From assembly GCF_018143015.1 (NCBI RefSeq), contig NC_054741.1:64516697-64580696 (forward strand): a DNA stretch of 64,000 nucleotides. Reading direction: 5' to 3'. This stretch comes from Lytechinus variegatus (lineage: Eukaryota; Echinodermata; Echinoidea; Temnopleuroida; Toxopneustidae). Position numbers and translations under genes: made by a program. Below the pieces are notes generated by a model that was given only the letters and a program-made list of their open reading frames with translations, was not told the DNA's origin and did not search any database. Below, one piece after another: positions 49,101-59,140 of this stretch (positions are counted from its first letter, which is position 1; every line of letters begins with the position of its first letter).

Positions 49101-52100
49101 GGAAGAAGAGGAAGACAAAGAGGAACAGAAGAAGAACAAGAATAAGGGAGAAAGAGAAGAAAAACAAGAAAAAAATGAATAGGGATTTAAAAAAAATTGC
49201 AACACATGGTTCCTACCCTCTATTTCGAATGTAAATCTTTTTTAGTTGTTTTTATTTGGTTGGCCATTGAGATACATAATAGTAGAAATCTCTTCATAAG
49301 TCATAACTACAGTGTATTGTCATGTATTTTAAACTTGCTCTATTGAGTGTTAGGCAACCAACTGAGAAATCTTAAAACTCATGCACAGTCTACATGTATC
49401 AGGAAGTGTCATAATGTCAAAAATGTTAAATTTCTCCCGAAAAAAGTATAAATTTCCTGTTGATTGAAAAAGGCATATATTAGGGTAGGATAAAGTAGTA
49501 ACATATTATGTGGTAATTTAACAAAATAACACTTGAGCCTGAGGTATCCATTTTTTTTATTTGGAGCCCCAACTTTATTCCCCCTTTCATCTGAATCTAT
49601 TTCTCACAATATGTGAGTTGCTAATGAAAATTCTTTTAGAAATACATTTAAGTAAAAGGGATTTATTTATTCATGTCATGAAAAAAAATCTGTTTTCATT
49701 CTGACAATAATGGTTATTCAGGTCATATCATGACCCAGGGAGGTATTCCAGCCAACCCAATGAAACCAAAATTTCTAAAATATTGTAAATATTTTGGGAC
49801 ATCGTAGAATGAATAATTCTGCAAAATTTAATACATATCTCTAATACTTTTTTGGGTTGTCCCCTTGTCACCCTGCCATTTCACAATTATCTGCATTTGG
49901 TATTACATGGTCTATGAGGAAACTGAATACCCATGATGCATTAAATTTTATTAACTACGCATGTGCCTAATGGTTGAAAAATCATATAAATTTTGTATAA
50001 AAAGATGCCCAATACCCAGATGCAAGAAAGTCATGAAAGCTTTGGAAGCATATATTATCCTCAAAACTAACATCACCGACTCCACATATCCCATACACTT
50101 TGTGTGACATTGGGTGTTCTATTTCTTTTAACAATTTTGGACATTACCATGCATGTACCTCAAAGATCATAATGAACAAAAATATACATCTTTACAGTAC
50201 TAATAGGCACACAGGATTATCAATTCAATAATTTTCTGCATCACATGAGAACATAACCTGAACATAGCACTTCCAAAGTCTAATGACATATCTCCCAATC
50301 TGCCCATGAATGGTCTACATGTATATTCATATGATATTATTTATCTTTTATCAGGTGTATACAGTCTAATGGACTTAACTTAAAAAGAATGCTACTTACA
50401 GATGACTTCATTTTCTGGATAAATCCTGACCCACTGGTGGAACTCATAGTCATTGAAGAACTAAGAAAGAAAAAAGGGGGGGGGGGGATTTACATCAATT
50501 ACATGCTAATCAATGAAATGATACATTATAAGCATTCAGCTTTAAAGGTCAAGTCAACCTCAGAAAAATGTTGATTTGAATCAATAGAGAAAAATCAGAC
50601 AAGCACAAACCTGAAAATTTCATCAAAATCGGATGTAAAATAAGAAAGTTATGACATTTTAAAGTTTCGCTTATTTTTAACAAAATAGTTACATGAACGA
50701 GCCAGTTACATCCAAATGAGAGAGTTGATGATGTCACTCAATCACAATTTCTTTTGTTTTTTATTGTTTGAATTATACAATATTTGAATTTTTACGAATT
50801 TGACGATTGGGACCTCCTTGCCTGAAGCACAAAATGTTAAAATAATGGAATTCCCCGTGTTCAGGGAGGAATGAAACTTCATTTCACGTGACAATGACGA
50901 GAATATCAAAATATTTCATATTTCAAACAATAAAAAACAAAAGAAATAGTGAGTGAATGACATCATCGACTCTCTCATTTGGATGTAGCTGGCTCGTTCA
51001 TATAATTGTTTTTGTGAAATGAAGTGAAACTTTGAAATATCATAACTTTCTTATTTTACATCCGATTTTGATGAAATTTTCAGTGTTATGCTTGGTGAAT
51101 TTTTCTCTTTTTATTCAAATCAAGTTTTTGTTGGGGTGGACTTGTCCTTTAATATTGAAATACATCAGTAATATTCAAACTTGCATAGATCTGGTCATAT
51201 TAATGGACAAGTTCACCCTCACAAAAGTTTACATGAATGAGAAGAGAAAAATCCAACAAGCATAATGCTGAAAATTTAATCAAAATCGGATGTAAAATAA
51301 GAAAGTTATGACATTGTAAAGTTTTGCTTAATTCAACAAAACAGTTATATGCAATGCAAATCCTGGTCAGTATCCGAATGAGGAGACTGATTATGTCATC
51401 CACTCACTATTTCTTTTGTATTTTATTATATGCATATAATATGAAATATTTTTATTTTCTCCTTATTGTCAAGTGAAACAACTATTAATTCCTCCCTTAA
51501 CATGAGAAATTAGCATTGCTTAATACTAATACGGTTTAGTAAAGTTGGTCCTAATTGTCAAATATATAAAAAGAAGTATTGTACAATTCAAACAATAAAA
51601 ACATGGATCATTTCATCTTTCACCTCATGAAGTATTCTGTCCATTGCACTCATGAACATTCACCATTTGTATGATATATTATTTCCCATTACATACATGC
51701 AGGTACATGTAATCAATAGATGTCAAATTTAATACTGGACTTGACCCATGGCATGAACATGATTTGTGACTTAGACTTCTCTACATACCAGAAAGCATTC
51801 AGCATAATGAAAAATGTGCAGAACCACACAAATGAAAATTTCAGGAAAACAGTTATCATATCCTCTATAGAACTACATGTACTTCCTTCATTTTAAGTTT
51901 CAGTTGGTGTTTATTTCTTTGCAATGTACACAGTATTCAACCTGATGTAGATGTTATTTTGATAATATAAGCAGAAAATCAAAAGAAAAGGTTGACCAAA
52001 CAAATCCAAAGAGTAACCAACTTCTTGATATCTTTATGTTTCAAGCTCATCCAAATGTCAACTTCTGTAAATTTCCTTTTCAGAAAAATTGATAATAGTA

Positions 52101-52760
52101 ATTTATACATGCATGTACATATATAATCATACACATCAATTCATAAATGATTGTACATGACGAAAATATTTTCAGTCATCATGACCCATTAGTGGCCCCT
52201 AGCAAAAATCTACTAAAAGTGGACCATATAGGAGCATAAAAAAGGGTCATACAGTGTGTATCAGAACAAATTTGAAGAAGCAATTTGTTTCTTTATCAAT
52301 ATGACACTCTTTTATGGGCCAATGGGCAGCAACTAAGCAGATTTGAATAAATAGAGAAAAGTCAGACAAGCCTAATATTGAAAATTGCATCAAATCAGAT
52401 ATTTATGTAATATTAAATAAGAAAGTCATGATTTCTAAAAGTTTTTGAAACTATTCAATTCCTGAACCATCAAAGAACTGTCTCTATGCCTGACATAACT
52501 CCCCTAAATTCCCAAATTATAAACAATACTTTGTCATTTTAAAGAGAAAGCATTACTTTTTTTACAATTTCATACCTTGTAATGGGATTAACAAGGCCTT
52601 CTGTCTTGCTCTCTGCCTTTTTGCGGAAGAAGAACCAGTAGACACCTACTCCTACACTTAGACCAAGAAGGAAGATGTCAAGCGTGCCAATTGCCGGACC
52701 AGCCATGGTTTCAGTTGATGCAGCTTCTATCGATTCGCTAGCTTCAGCCTCAGGAAACAT
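34198..52760 (-). CDS. POR: NADPH-cytochrome P450 reductase, complete, 14 coding exons
   Basis: Coding exons in transcript order: 52760-52576, 50460-50400, 48984-48856, 47313-47164, 45869-45745, 44990-44901, 38721-38623, 38176-38060, 37439-37321, 36756-36575, 36438-36289, 36116-35846, 35140-34912, 34342-34198. All junctions are GT-AG with matching phases; total 2052 nt, 683 residues, close to the usual 675-680. The enzyme passes electrons from NADPH through FAD and FMN to microsomal P450s and other acceptors on the endoplasmic reticulum. Visible modules: acidic N-terminus; membrane anchor at about 25-45; FMN loop YGSQTGT (90-96) and ATYGEGDPTDN (144-154); acidic LGLGDDD loop; connecting domain; FAD motif RYYS (460-463) and GKGVATNWL (492-500); NADPH motif VGPGTGLAPFRGF (536-548); VAFSRE; and C-terminal DVWS, whose Trp stacks on FAD in known structures. 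No stop, frameshift or missing key residue. The start ATG lies 15 bases after a splice acceptor, so the mRNA has a non-coding first exon. Confidence 0.97.
40011..40517. mobile_element. Foldback element of about 507 bp in POR intron 6
   Basis: AAGACAAGTGTAACATACAT (40011-40030) continues as GTACAATGTA; the inverse TACATTGTACATGTATGTTA and then GTCTTGTCTT closes the element at 40517. A subterminal pair (AAGTGAAACTT against AAGTTTCACTT) supports longer arms. The interior has no coding frame. Confidence 0.6.
42293..42422. mobile_element. 114-bp hAT-type MITE with 8-bp target duplication
   Basis: GATAAATG occurs at 42293-42300 and 42415-42422. Between them, the 114-bp element starts CAGAGGGGCGGAACGTCAGG and ends with the near-inverse CGTGATGTTCCGCCGCCTCTG-type sequence. 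The arms extend through AAGTGGAGGGACACCT, so nearly the whole element is a hairpin. An 8-bp target duplication and CAG-starting ends are hAT hallmarks. Confidence 0.85.
42692..42853. mobile_element. Long-arm foldback element of about 162 bp
   Basis: The arms pair over about 75 bases: ATGGTGCGAGATTTCGCAT (left) with ATGCGAAATCTCGCACCAT (right), then GGTGAAAGAAA with TTTCTTTCACC, and GCTCTATTC with GAATAGAGC. The outermost pair is ACAAATAACGAATA with TATTCGCTATTTGT. No target duplication was resolved. It lies in POR intron 6. Confidence 0.7.
46120..46700 (+). pseudogene. LINE fossil: reverse-transcriptase C-terminus and 3' tail
   Basis: A frame from about 46120 reads LSKAQQRMYFLRKLKSF, then FYQSVIESV and a VVWY segment with KKDLRKIERI, the pattern seen at the end of many non-LTR retrotransposon polyproteins. 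It is followed by NHPLFSNY and then drifts out of frame. About 100 bases after the stop, AAATTTCCATGTGG and AATAAATAT resemble a LINE 3' end. It is inserted antisense to POR, in the intron between its fourth and fifth coding exons. The 136-codon open frame at 46144-46554 is this fossil, not a host gene. Confidence 0.6.
47379..47972. mobile_element. TTAA-flanked foldback MITE, family B
   Basis: TTAA|AGGAGAATGAAACCTTT on the left; GGTTTCATTCCCCT|TTAA on the right. Inside, GAAAAATCGGACAAGTAATG and CATTGGCAATGCGACAA blocks recur inverted, so the element folds over most of its 590 bases. Different in sequence from family A but with the same target site. It lies in the POR intron between coding exons 3 and 4, starting about 65 bases upstream of the exon 47313-47164 acceptor. 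Confidence 0.75.
47990..48235 (-). repeat. Reversed fragment of the DR1-bearing repeat
   Basis: TTGGCCAAAGTTCATTGACC followed by TGACCTTTGACCT (48037-48049) is the reverse complement of the repeat unit at 7247-8322. It directly follows the family B MITE. Confidence 0.65.
50541..51152. mobile_element. Family A TTAA-flanked MITE, copy 4
   Basis: TTAA|AGGTCAAGTCAACC on the left, GGTGGACTTGTCCT|TTAA on the right, with the ATCAAAATCGGATGTAAAAT core and its inverse. It begins 80 bases upstream of POR coding exon 2 (transcript sense) and is followed after 50 bases by a further partial copy. Confidence 0.78.
51203..51600. mobile_element. Family A MITE, partial copy 5
   Basis: It begins AATGGACAAGTTCACCC and carries the ATCAAAATCGGATGTAAAAT block and the CACTCACTATTTCTTTTGTA centre. 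The inverted right arm is missing after an ATTCAAACAATAAAA word, so the copy is truncated. A smaller fragment (AATAAATAGAGAAAAGTCAG) is near 52345. Confidence 0.6.
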
Positions 52761-52775
52761 GATACTTCATTTACA
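52761..52775 (-). other. POR: POR 5' UTR portion of the first coding exon
   Basis: On the - strand, a T-rich tract and TTCAG acceptor end at 52776; 15 bases then precede the start ATG (52760-52758). This places a splice junction in the 5' UTR. Confidence 0.6.
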
Positions 52776-53123
52776 CTGAATGATAAAAAAACATATTTCA
52801 ATGGAAATTTATTCTGTAAATTGAATGACAATGTACAGGAGTGACACTAATGTGTGCATAATTACATGCATTACATAGATACTAACAATCAAAATCACAT
52901 GAGTAACACCTCATGTATGTTATAATCCACCAGGCCTTACAGTCCACAATCATTCATGTGTTGTCCCTGATTTTGCAAAAATGAGAGCACAATAGACTTT
53001 CATAACAAAGCCACACAAACGCCCAACTTTGGGTCCACATCAAACTATGTACAGCAAAGATGTAGTCATGACATACTTATAATAATGGACCTATGAAGTG
53101 AGGGGCGTTAGTCGATTATGAAT

Positions 53124-53160
53124 TCACTAACAGGTGACAATTACTGTCACCTGTTAGTGA
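53124..53160. repeat. Perfect hairpin with 16-bp arms
   Basis: TCACTAACAGGTGACA (53124-53139) pairs exactly with TGTCACCTGTTAGTGA (53145-53160) around the loop ATTAC. It lies in the intron between the putative POR first exon and the coding exons. It may be a very short transposon remnant. Confidence 0.75.
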
Positions 53161-54192
53161 TATTAATATTCTCTTCATATTTCTTTGACCGTGAATAAGC
53201 CAGAAACAGTTTGTGACTGGACAATGATATTTAAATAAATAAATCACTGAAATCATGGGAAATCAATGTGCAGTTCTTTTGTATCTTTGGTAATCTTTAA
53301 CAATTCCATGTGTTTTATTTGGGAAAATGCCTGCATATTTTAACAGGGCAATATAGAGGCCATTTGTGATTGTTTACCATAATTTATAATCCCATTTTTC
53401 CCAAGTTTCTCCATAATATTCCAGATATACGGGGCACATAACGTTTATAGATCGAGTATCTCTGAATGTCATTGATGTCCTACATGTATGTGTGAGCAAA
53501 AATGAAAGGATTGAATAACATCCTAGTTTATATCCCAATAATCATATGCTTCTCAATTTTGCTGCTCCAAATCTGTAGCATGCTGACTGAAAGGCATCTT
53601 CTGAAACAGGGCATCAGCCAAAAAAAACAGAGACATAATTTTTTTCACATTCCACACTCCATTTGCCTTCCGCCCCTGCACAAAAAACACAATCCAAGCA
53701 GGATCAAAATGTACATGCAAGCATCTGGACTTTTTATGCATGGATTGCATTGAATCATGTGCTGCGTGACCGGAGAAGCGCTATAAAATAGACATAAAAT
53801 GTGGTGCATTGAGCAGCAATTTAAGCTCGTCGATATTGATATTTTCGATAGCTACCGCGCTTCACCCTCCCATGCGTGCACCCTCCCATGCGTGCAAACC
53901 GAGGCCGCTGCGCGGCATTCGTCGCTTCGCGCCGACAAGCGTCAGAGTGAACCTGGCGAGAACGTTGGTTGGAACTACCCCTTATCAACCACCTAATCTT
54001 CCAAGCATCGTATATGCGAAAATATTCATCACTTTTACCCAGTTTTCGTCTCATTTGTGAAGAAAATTGAGCAGATCAGATTCCCATGTTTCGCTTGGTG
54101 ACTCCGATTCAATCCGCCTATAGGCCTATATCGACGAACAACGAATACAACGATTTTACATTTGCTCATTTGCACCCGTCTTTTGAAACCGA

Positions 54193-54322
54193 CCACCTGC
54201 CAGTGGCGGACCGTGACCCCGAGGAGACAAAGCATTGGGGGGGCACGGCATTGTTCACAAACAATGCAGTGCCCCCCCAATGCTTTGTCTCCTCCGGGTC
54301 ACGGTCCGCTACTGCCACCTGC
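54193..54322. mobile_element. 114-bp hAT-type MITE with 8-bp target duplication
   Basis: CCACCTGC occurs at 54193-54200 and 54315-54322. The element (54201-54314) starts CAGTGGCGGACCGTGACCC and ends with the near-inverse GGGTCACGGTCCGCTACTG. The arms continue through GAGACAAAGCATTGGGGGGG, making a nearly full-length hairpin. Same length and end type as the element at 42301-42414. Confidence 0.9.
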
Positions 54323-55339
54323 GGTACACTAAGTTAACGGCCGGTTCTTGTCGCAGTGGCGAAATATTTTTACTCTTCCAAATCAGTTCTATGCTCTCAA
54401 CATGCTAAATCAAAAATGATCATTTCACTACTTCCAGCACATGCTCCGGCACATGATTCGACGATTGACAACACTCTGTCAACAGATATTTGTTCTAAAG
54501 CCATTTCCTATCAGATTTCTTGGTTTTTCAGCGGGATTTGGGTCTGGTCAATACAATTTTCATGATTTTGATTAGATTTAGAGTCTAAATCTAATTCTAC
54601 TAAATTTTTACTTTTTATTGCTTCCTTTTTTCTCGTAAAATCGAGGAGATATTACAGGATCATCGATGGTATCTGGAGCATTTTTCTGACAAACCAGCTG
54701 TAAACTACAATTTCAATTTCACCCAAGATGTTCTTATTGCCTTTGACTCAAAGCTCCCCCTGGATATCAATGCCAAGCTATTAAAAGCGACTTTGATATA
54801 TATCACAAAAATCCATAATAGCCGTTCCAGTGCTCTCCTGGCCTGATGAGTCACTATCATTCAGTCGTCAAGATACATATACATCACATGCGGGTTGGAC
54901 CCGACGATCTCCGAACCAAGCGGAGGGATGAGAACAGAGAGAGAGAGAGAGATTGTTACCGTTTCTATGGACACTGCGCCTACTCTCCCGCACGTATCGT
55001 TTGTAATACACAATAATTTTAACGCCCGCAAGGTGATCGGTTTCAAAAGAGGTGGTCGATATGTGGTAGTCTCACCATACCTCTCTGTCACACAAGCCCA
55101 AGCAGATCCTCTCTCCCGAGTCCCAATCCCACTACTGCATTGGCGCCCGTGCGGACCAGTCCTTACCCCGCTCCAACTCCAGTCCTAGCGCCCGTCATTC
55201 TCCTCTCGATCTTTCTCCCTTTCTTCCCGGTCTTTCTCTTTCTCGTACCCCGATATCCTCTCAAAACTGTCCACACTTCATGGACCACATTACTACAGTA
55301 CTAATACTAAATTGCTATTAAATCTTACTTTCAACTCAC

Positions 55340-55560
55340 CCTTTTAATTAACTCCAGAATTTCTAAAATTTCAGAGAATTTTGCTCACGATCAGACACCT
55401 CTCCGCGTATCGCAGTGCAATGCAGTACACATACAGTATACAGTGCAGTGCGAGTCGAGTGCAGATTATGCAATAACCTTTGACCTTCAGCTGGCCGGCT
55501 TGTTTGTCTGGCGTGACGTAAGCGCGCGCTAGTCTTTCTACCTCTGGAGATCGTTGATAG
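55340..55560 (-). promoter_or_regulatory. POR: Candidate POR promoter and non-coding first exon
   Basis: On the - strand a GC-rich block contains TACGTCA (55520-55514), a CRE-like half site next to GCGCGCGC. Some 170 bases downstream is a good donor, AAAAGG|GTGAGT, with the exon ending at 55340. POR needs a non-coding first exon, and this is the strongest CpG-rich block with a donor upstream of it. An alternative GC-rich block lies at 53850-53960. Transcript data are needed to choose. Confidence 0.35.
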
Positions 55561-55740
55561 AAAAAAATATGCATTTGAGTTTGATGATGTAATTTAAATC
55601 TTTGCGGGAGTCTGAGGAACAGATCCTGAACAACAGAAATGAACGTAGCAGCGCCGGTTTCACAAATTCTCTTTTTACATATTTATTTACCTAGAATCCT
55701 CCAAAATGTAGAGCCCGATCCAGTAGTTTTGGGGCCGCGG

Positions 55741-56285
55741 GAGGGCACTTACATTGACGAGTGGATACCATGCGCGACCAAAAAAAAAAAAACACGTAAA
55801 AAGGATGTCTTTTTCACGATAGGGCACGTTACGTATTAAGGGTGTCAAAACACAAAAATAATGAAAAAAGGGTATCTATTTTGCTAGGAAAATTACGTGT
55901 TTAGGGTCAAAATTCAAAAATTAAAATGTTTTATAAGGATGTCCTTTTCAGTTGCCTCAACATTACGTGTTTAGAGTCCGATTTGCACGAGGTGTGGAAG
56001 GTACGTGGGGTCGTACTAAACAATATGTTGTGTATATAAAACTAACGACCGAGGGACCCGTGACATAATAAAGTATTCCTGTACTTGTTTAGGGGTTCAT
56101 TTCAGGGAATAATTGCCAAGAGTATCGTTTTGTTCCCAATACTTGTTAATAAAGGGTAGGGTTTCACACGCCAATACTTGTTAAGGGGTGCATTTTCAGA
56201 ATATGGAAAATACGTGTTTAGGGTGCTTTTCGAGACCCCATGGTCGCGCATGGTATCCACTCGTAAATGGAAGTGCCCCCCCCCG
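55741..56285. mobile_element. Inverted-end element with internal TACGTGTTTAGGG-type repeats
   Basis: The arms AGGGCACTTACATTGACGAG plus TGGATACCATGCGCGACCA (55742-55780) recur inverted at 56241-56279. The interior holds about seven spaced variants of ACGTGTTTAGGGT near 55831, 55892, 55965, 56082, 56139, 56174 and 56212, all in one orientation. No coding frame is recognised. Confidence 0.65.
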
Positions 56286-57352
56286 GGTTTGGGGTCAGAG
56301 TTTATCAGAAAATACAAAATTACCGACAATGATTTTTGATAATTTTACACCGTCTCCACAGGCGATTAATTTCCTGAATATTATATTGAGTTATACCACA
56401 AAATTTGATTTTTGTTTAAAAAATGTCGAAATATTATACGTCACATCTTGTCGATCGATCCCCTCAAAATCTTTGGCTCAATATCTCACTGTATTGTTGT
56501 ACATGTATTTCAGGTTGGGGTGAAAGGCGTACATGACTTGTACAACATTCTCTATTTCTTTTCCACTGAAGCACTTGACAAAATTTGCTATTTTCATTCC
56601 CAACAACTGCTGTCATAAAACAAAGCTCAATGTGATATTTTATATTGGAAATATCTCAGTAAAGATCCTTGGTTTGGTTGGTTTACCGTATAAAAATCAC
56701 AATAAAATGAGATTAAATACAAATATATAAACAAAAGTGCACATAAAATATACGGATGGATCACTCTATTCACAGCCATTGATATAATGGCTCTGTTCTT
56801 CCTATATATAGGTCCGAAATTGTTTAATCCATGCAGCAATCTGTTCGTTTTCATCAAATTTCAATTCAGAAGTCTTTCTCGTGAGTTTGGTAAAGTCACC
56901 TCCAAAGGAAAGTTCTTTTTATTAATCAAATAATTAATTTATCTTTTTGGTATACTATTCGTTTCGATCATGCATGAGTTTTTGACATGTGCAGTAATTT
57001 TATAAGGGCTCTTTATTCCAGATTTGTAGAAGGCGATGCCTTTAGGTGAGGATATTATATCTACACTAAATAATCTAACATATAACATTAAACTAGTCAG
57101 GTCATATTTTTTTATAACATTCTTCCAATGATAACATATCAGAACTATCAAAAATTATGACGTTATGACTACTAGCACAAGTTTAGTTAATTCATGTAAA
57201 TAACGAAATTTGATTATATGAGGAAATTGAACCACATACATCCATGGAGTTCATATAGTCATTTTCTAATTCTAGATTTGGAGGGATCCATAATATGGCT
57301 CAGTTGTTCAGGGTATACTGCCATTGCCCCCCCCCACGCCGCCACCGTCCGA

Positions 57353-57525
57353 CCACTCGCTATTTATTCTTTATATCAAATATAGAATATTTTTCTCGTT
57401 ATTATCAGCGAAAAAAAGTTTGATTCATATACAAAAATTGAAATAAATTATTGTATAATTCAAGCAATAAAATACAAAATAAATAGTGAGCGAGGGAAAT
57501 CATCGGATTTCTCATTTGCATTATG
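57353..57525. mobile_element. Central fragment of a family A MITE
   Basis: CTATTTATTCTTTATATC, then CTCGTTATTATCAGCGAAA, then AATTCAAGCAATAAAATAC and AATAGTGAGCGAGG match the central part of family A copies. Both terminal arms are missing. Confidence 0.45.
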
Positions 57526-57622
57526 ATATTATCACCATGTTGAGGGTAATTATGTTCTTTTAAGTAAGAAATGTTGATATCTACTCATCAAGTGACGTCA
57601 TCTTTTGGTTATCTTTTTTACA

Positions 57623-57665
57623 AGACCGCCATCATTTCAAGCTTAATCGCTTACGATGGCGGTCT
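57623..57665. repeat. Short hairpin AGACCGCCATC / GATGGCGGTCT
   Basis: Exact 11-bp arms at 57623-57633 and 57655-57665 with a 21-base loop containing AAGCTTAATCGCTT. Confidence 0.7.
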
Positions 57666-57824
57666 GCATTTTTTGAATAATGGATTTTTTTTCAAGTGAA
57701 TAATGCATCTTATATTTATTTTTCATTGCTTACATTATACGACTATGTCATTATTGTTTTGTTATTATCTTGTTATGTTTCATATTCATCATGAATGCAG
57801 AAATAAGATGAATGAATGAGTGGA

Positions 57825-57904
57825 TCAATCAATCAATCAACCAACCAACCCAACCAACCCAACCAACCAACCAACCAACTAATCAATCAATCAATCAATC
57901 AATT
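57825..57904 (+). repeat. CAAT/CAAC tetranucleotide microsatellite
   Basis: Runs of CAAT, then CAAC (with two CCCAAC interruptions), then CAAT again. It is preceded by a GAATGAATGAG run. Confidence 0.9.
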
Positions 57905-58583
57905 GCCCCTTCTCAAATTACCCAGGCCCCGCTCCTGCTTCCAACGATTACGCCAAAAACTCCTCCAACAAAAACATTAATGCACCGTTAACATGGTAAA
58001 GTCGAATTAATACATGGAAAATGTGTTCTGCTCCCCCCAGACCCCCCCCCCCCCCGTTCCCACTCTATTCACATGTCTTTGCGCAACAACTATATTTGTA
58101 GTCCGGATATTTTGGGCATTTATCGGATCTAATTCAAATATAGCTTATGTGAGCTATATGCACTCACCAAACCACCAAGTTTACCTCTGCTCAGGGGCGA
58201 AACAGGGTGCACTTGTGATAGGAGGTGCATATATTATGCTGGCAAATTTGACTAAATGTTGTTTTTTCTTCTCAAAGATAAATGAGGCGTAGAGAGTTAC
58301 ATAATTTTATCTCTTTGTGATGTCTTCTTCATTTTCTTCTTCATCCCAGTTTATATTTTATTTTATCCTCATTTTAAAAAGAAAAGGGATGTACGTTGCC
58401 CTATATGGCATGGCGACGCCCCAATCACGGTGCCATCATTGTGTCCATGATATAAGATGCTTATGAACTGTCCAAGGAAATAGTATACCCCCTTTGAATG
58501 GTGTAATCAGACGTTTAAATAATTTATATCAGACTGAGCATGGTTTAGAATGTTGAATTAATGAAAATATTAAGACCTATTGC

Positions 58584-59140
58584 AAAGGACATGCACCCAA
58601 CAAAAAGTTGATTCATATTGAATAAAAAGATAAAATCTGGCAAGCATAACAATGAAATCGGATGTAAAATAGGAAAGTTACAGCATTCTAAAGTTTTGCT
58701 TCAATTTTCACAAAACAGTTATAATGCACATCCTGTATCGGTATGCAATGAGGAGACAGATGACGTCATCCACTCACTATTTCTTTTGTATTTTATTAAA
58801 TGAAATATGGAATGTTATAATTTCTCATCCTTGACAAGGGAATCAATGATAAATTCTTCCCTGAACATATGGAATTAGCATGTTGATTATAGTTCAATCA
58901 ATTAGGTTCGTCCTTATTGTCGAATCTGTAAAAATTAGATATTGTATAATTCACAATAAGAAAAAAAAGGATTAACTGAGGGACATCATCGACTGTATCA
59001 TTTGCATTTCACTGTGTTCTGCATATCATGTTTTGTGAAAAATAAGCGAAACTTTGATGAAATTTTCAGCGTTATATGCTTGTTTAATTTTTCTCTATTT
59101 ATTCAAATCAACATTTTTCTGGAGTGGACTTGATCTTTAA
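58584..59140. mobile_element. Family A MITE, copy 6
   Basis: AAAGGACATGCACCCAAC at the left and GGAGTGGACTTGATCT|TTAA at the right, with GAAATCGGATGTAAAATAGG and CCACTCACTATTTCTTTTGT inside. The left TTAA has decayed to TGCA. Confidence 0.7.

Noticed and set aside
48817..49182. 121-codon + strand open frame
   Set aside because: It overlaps POR coding exon 48984-48856 antisense and ends in a Lys/Glu low-complexity run made by an A/G-rich intron tract.
54895..55188. 97-codon + strand open frame near the putative POR promoter
   Set aside because: No family, partly from a GA microsatellite, no splice or promoter evidence.
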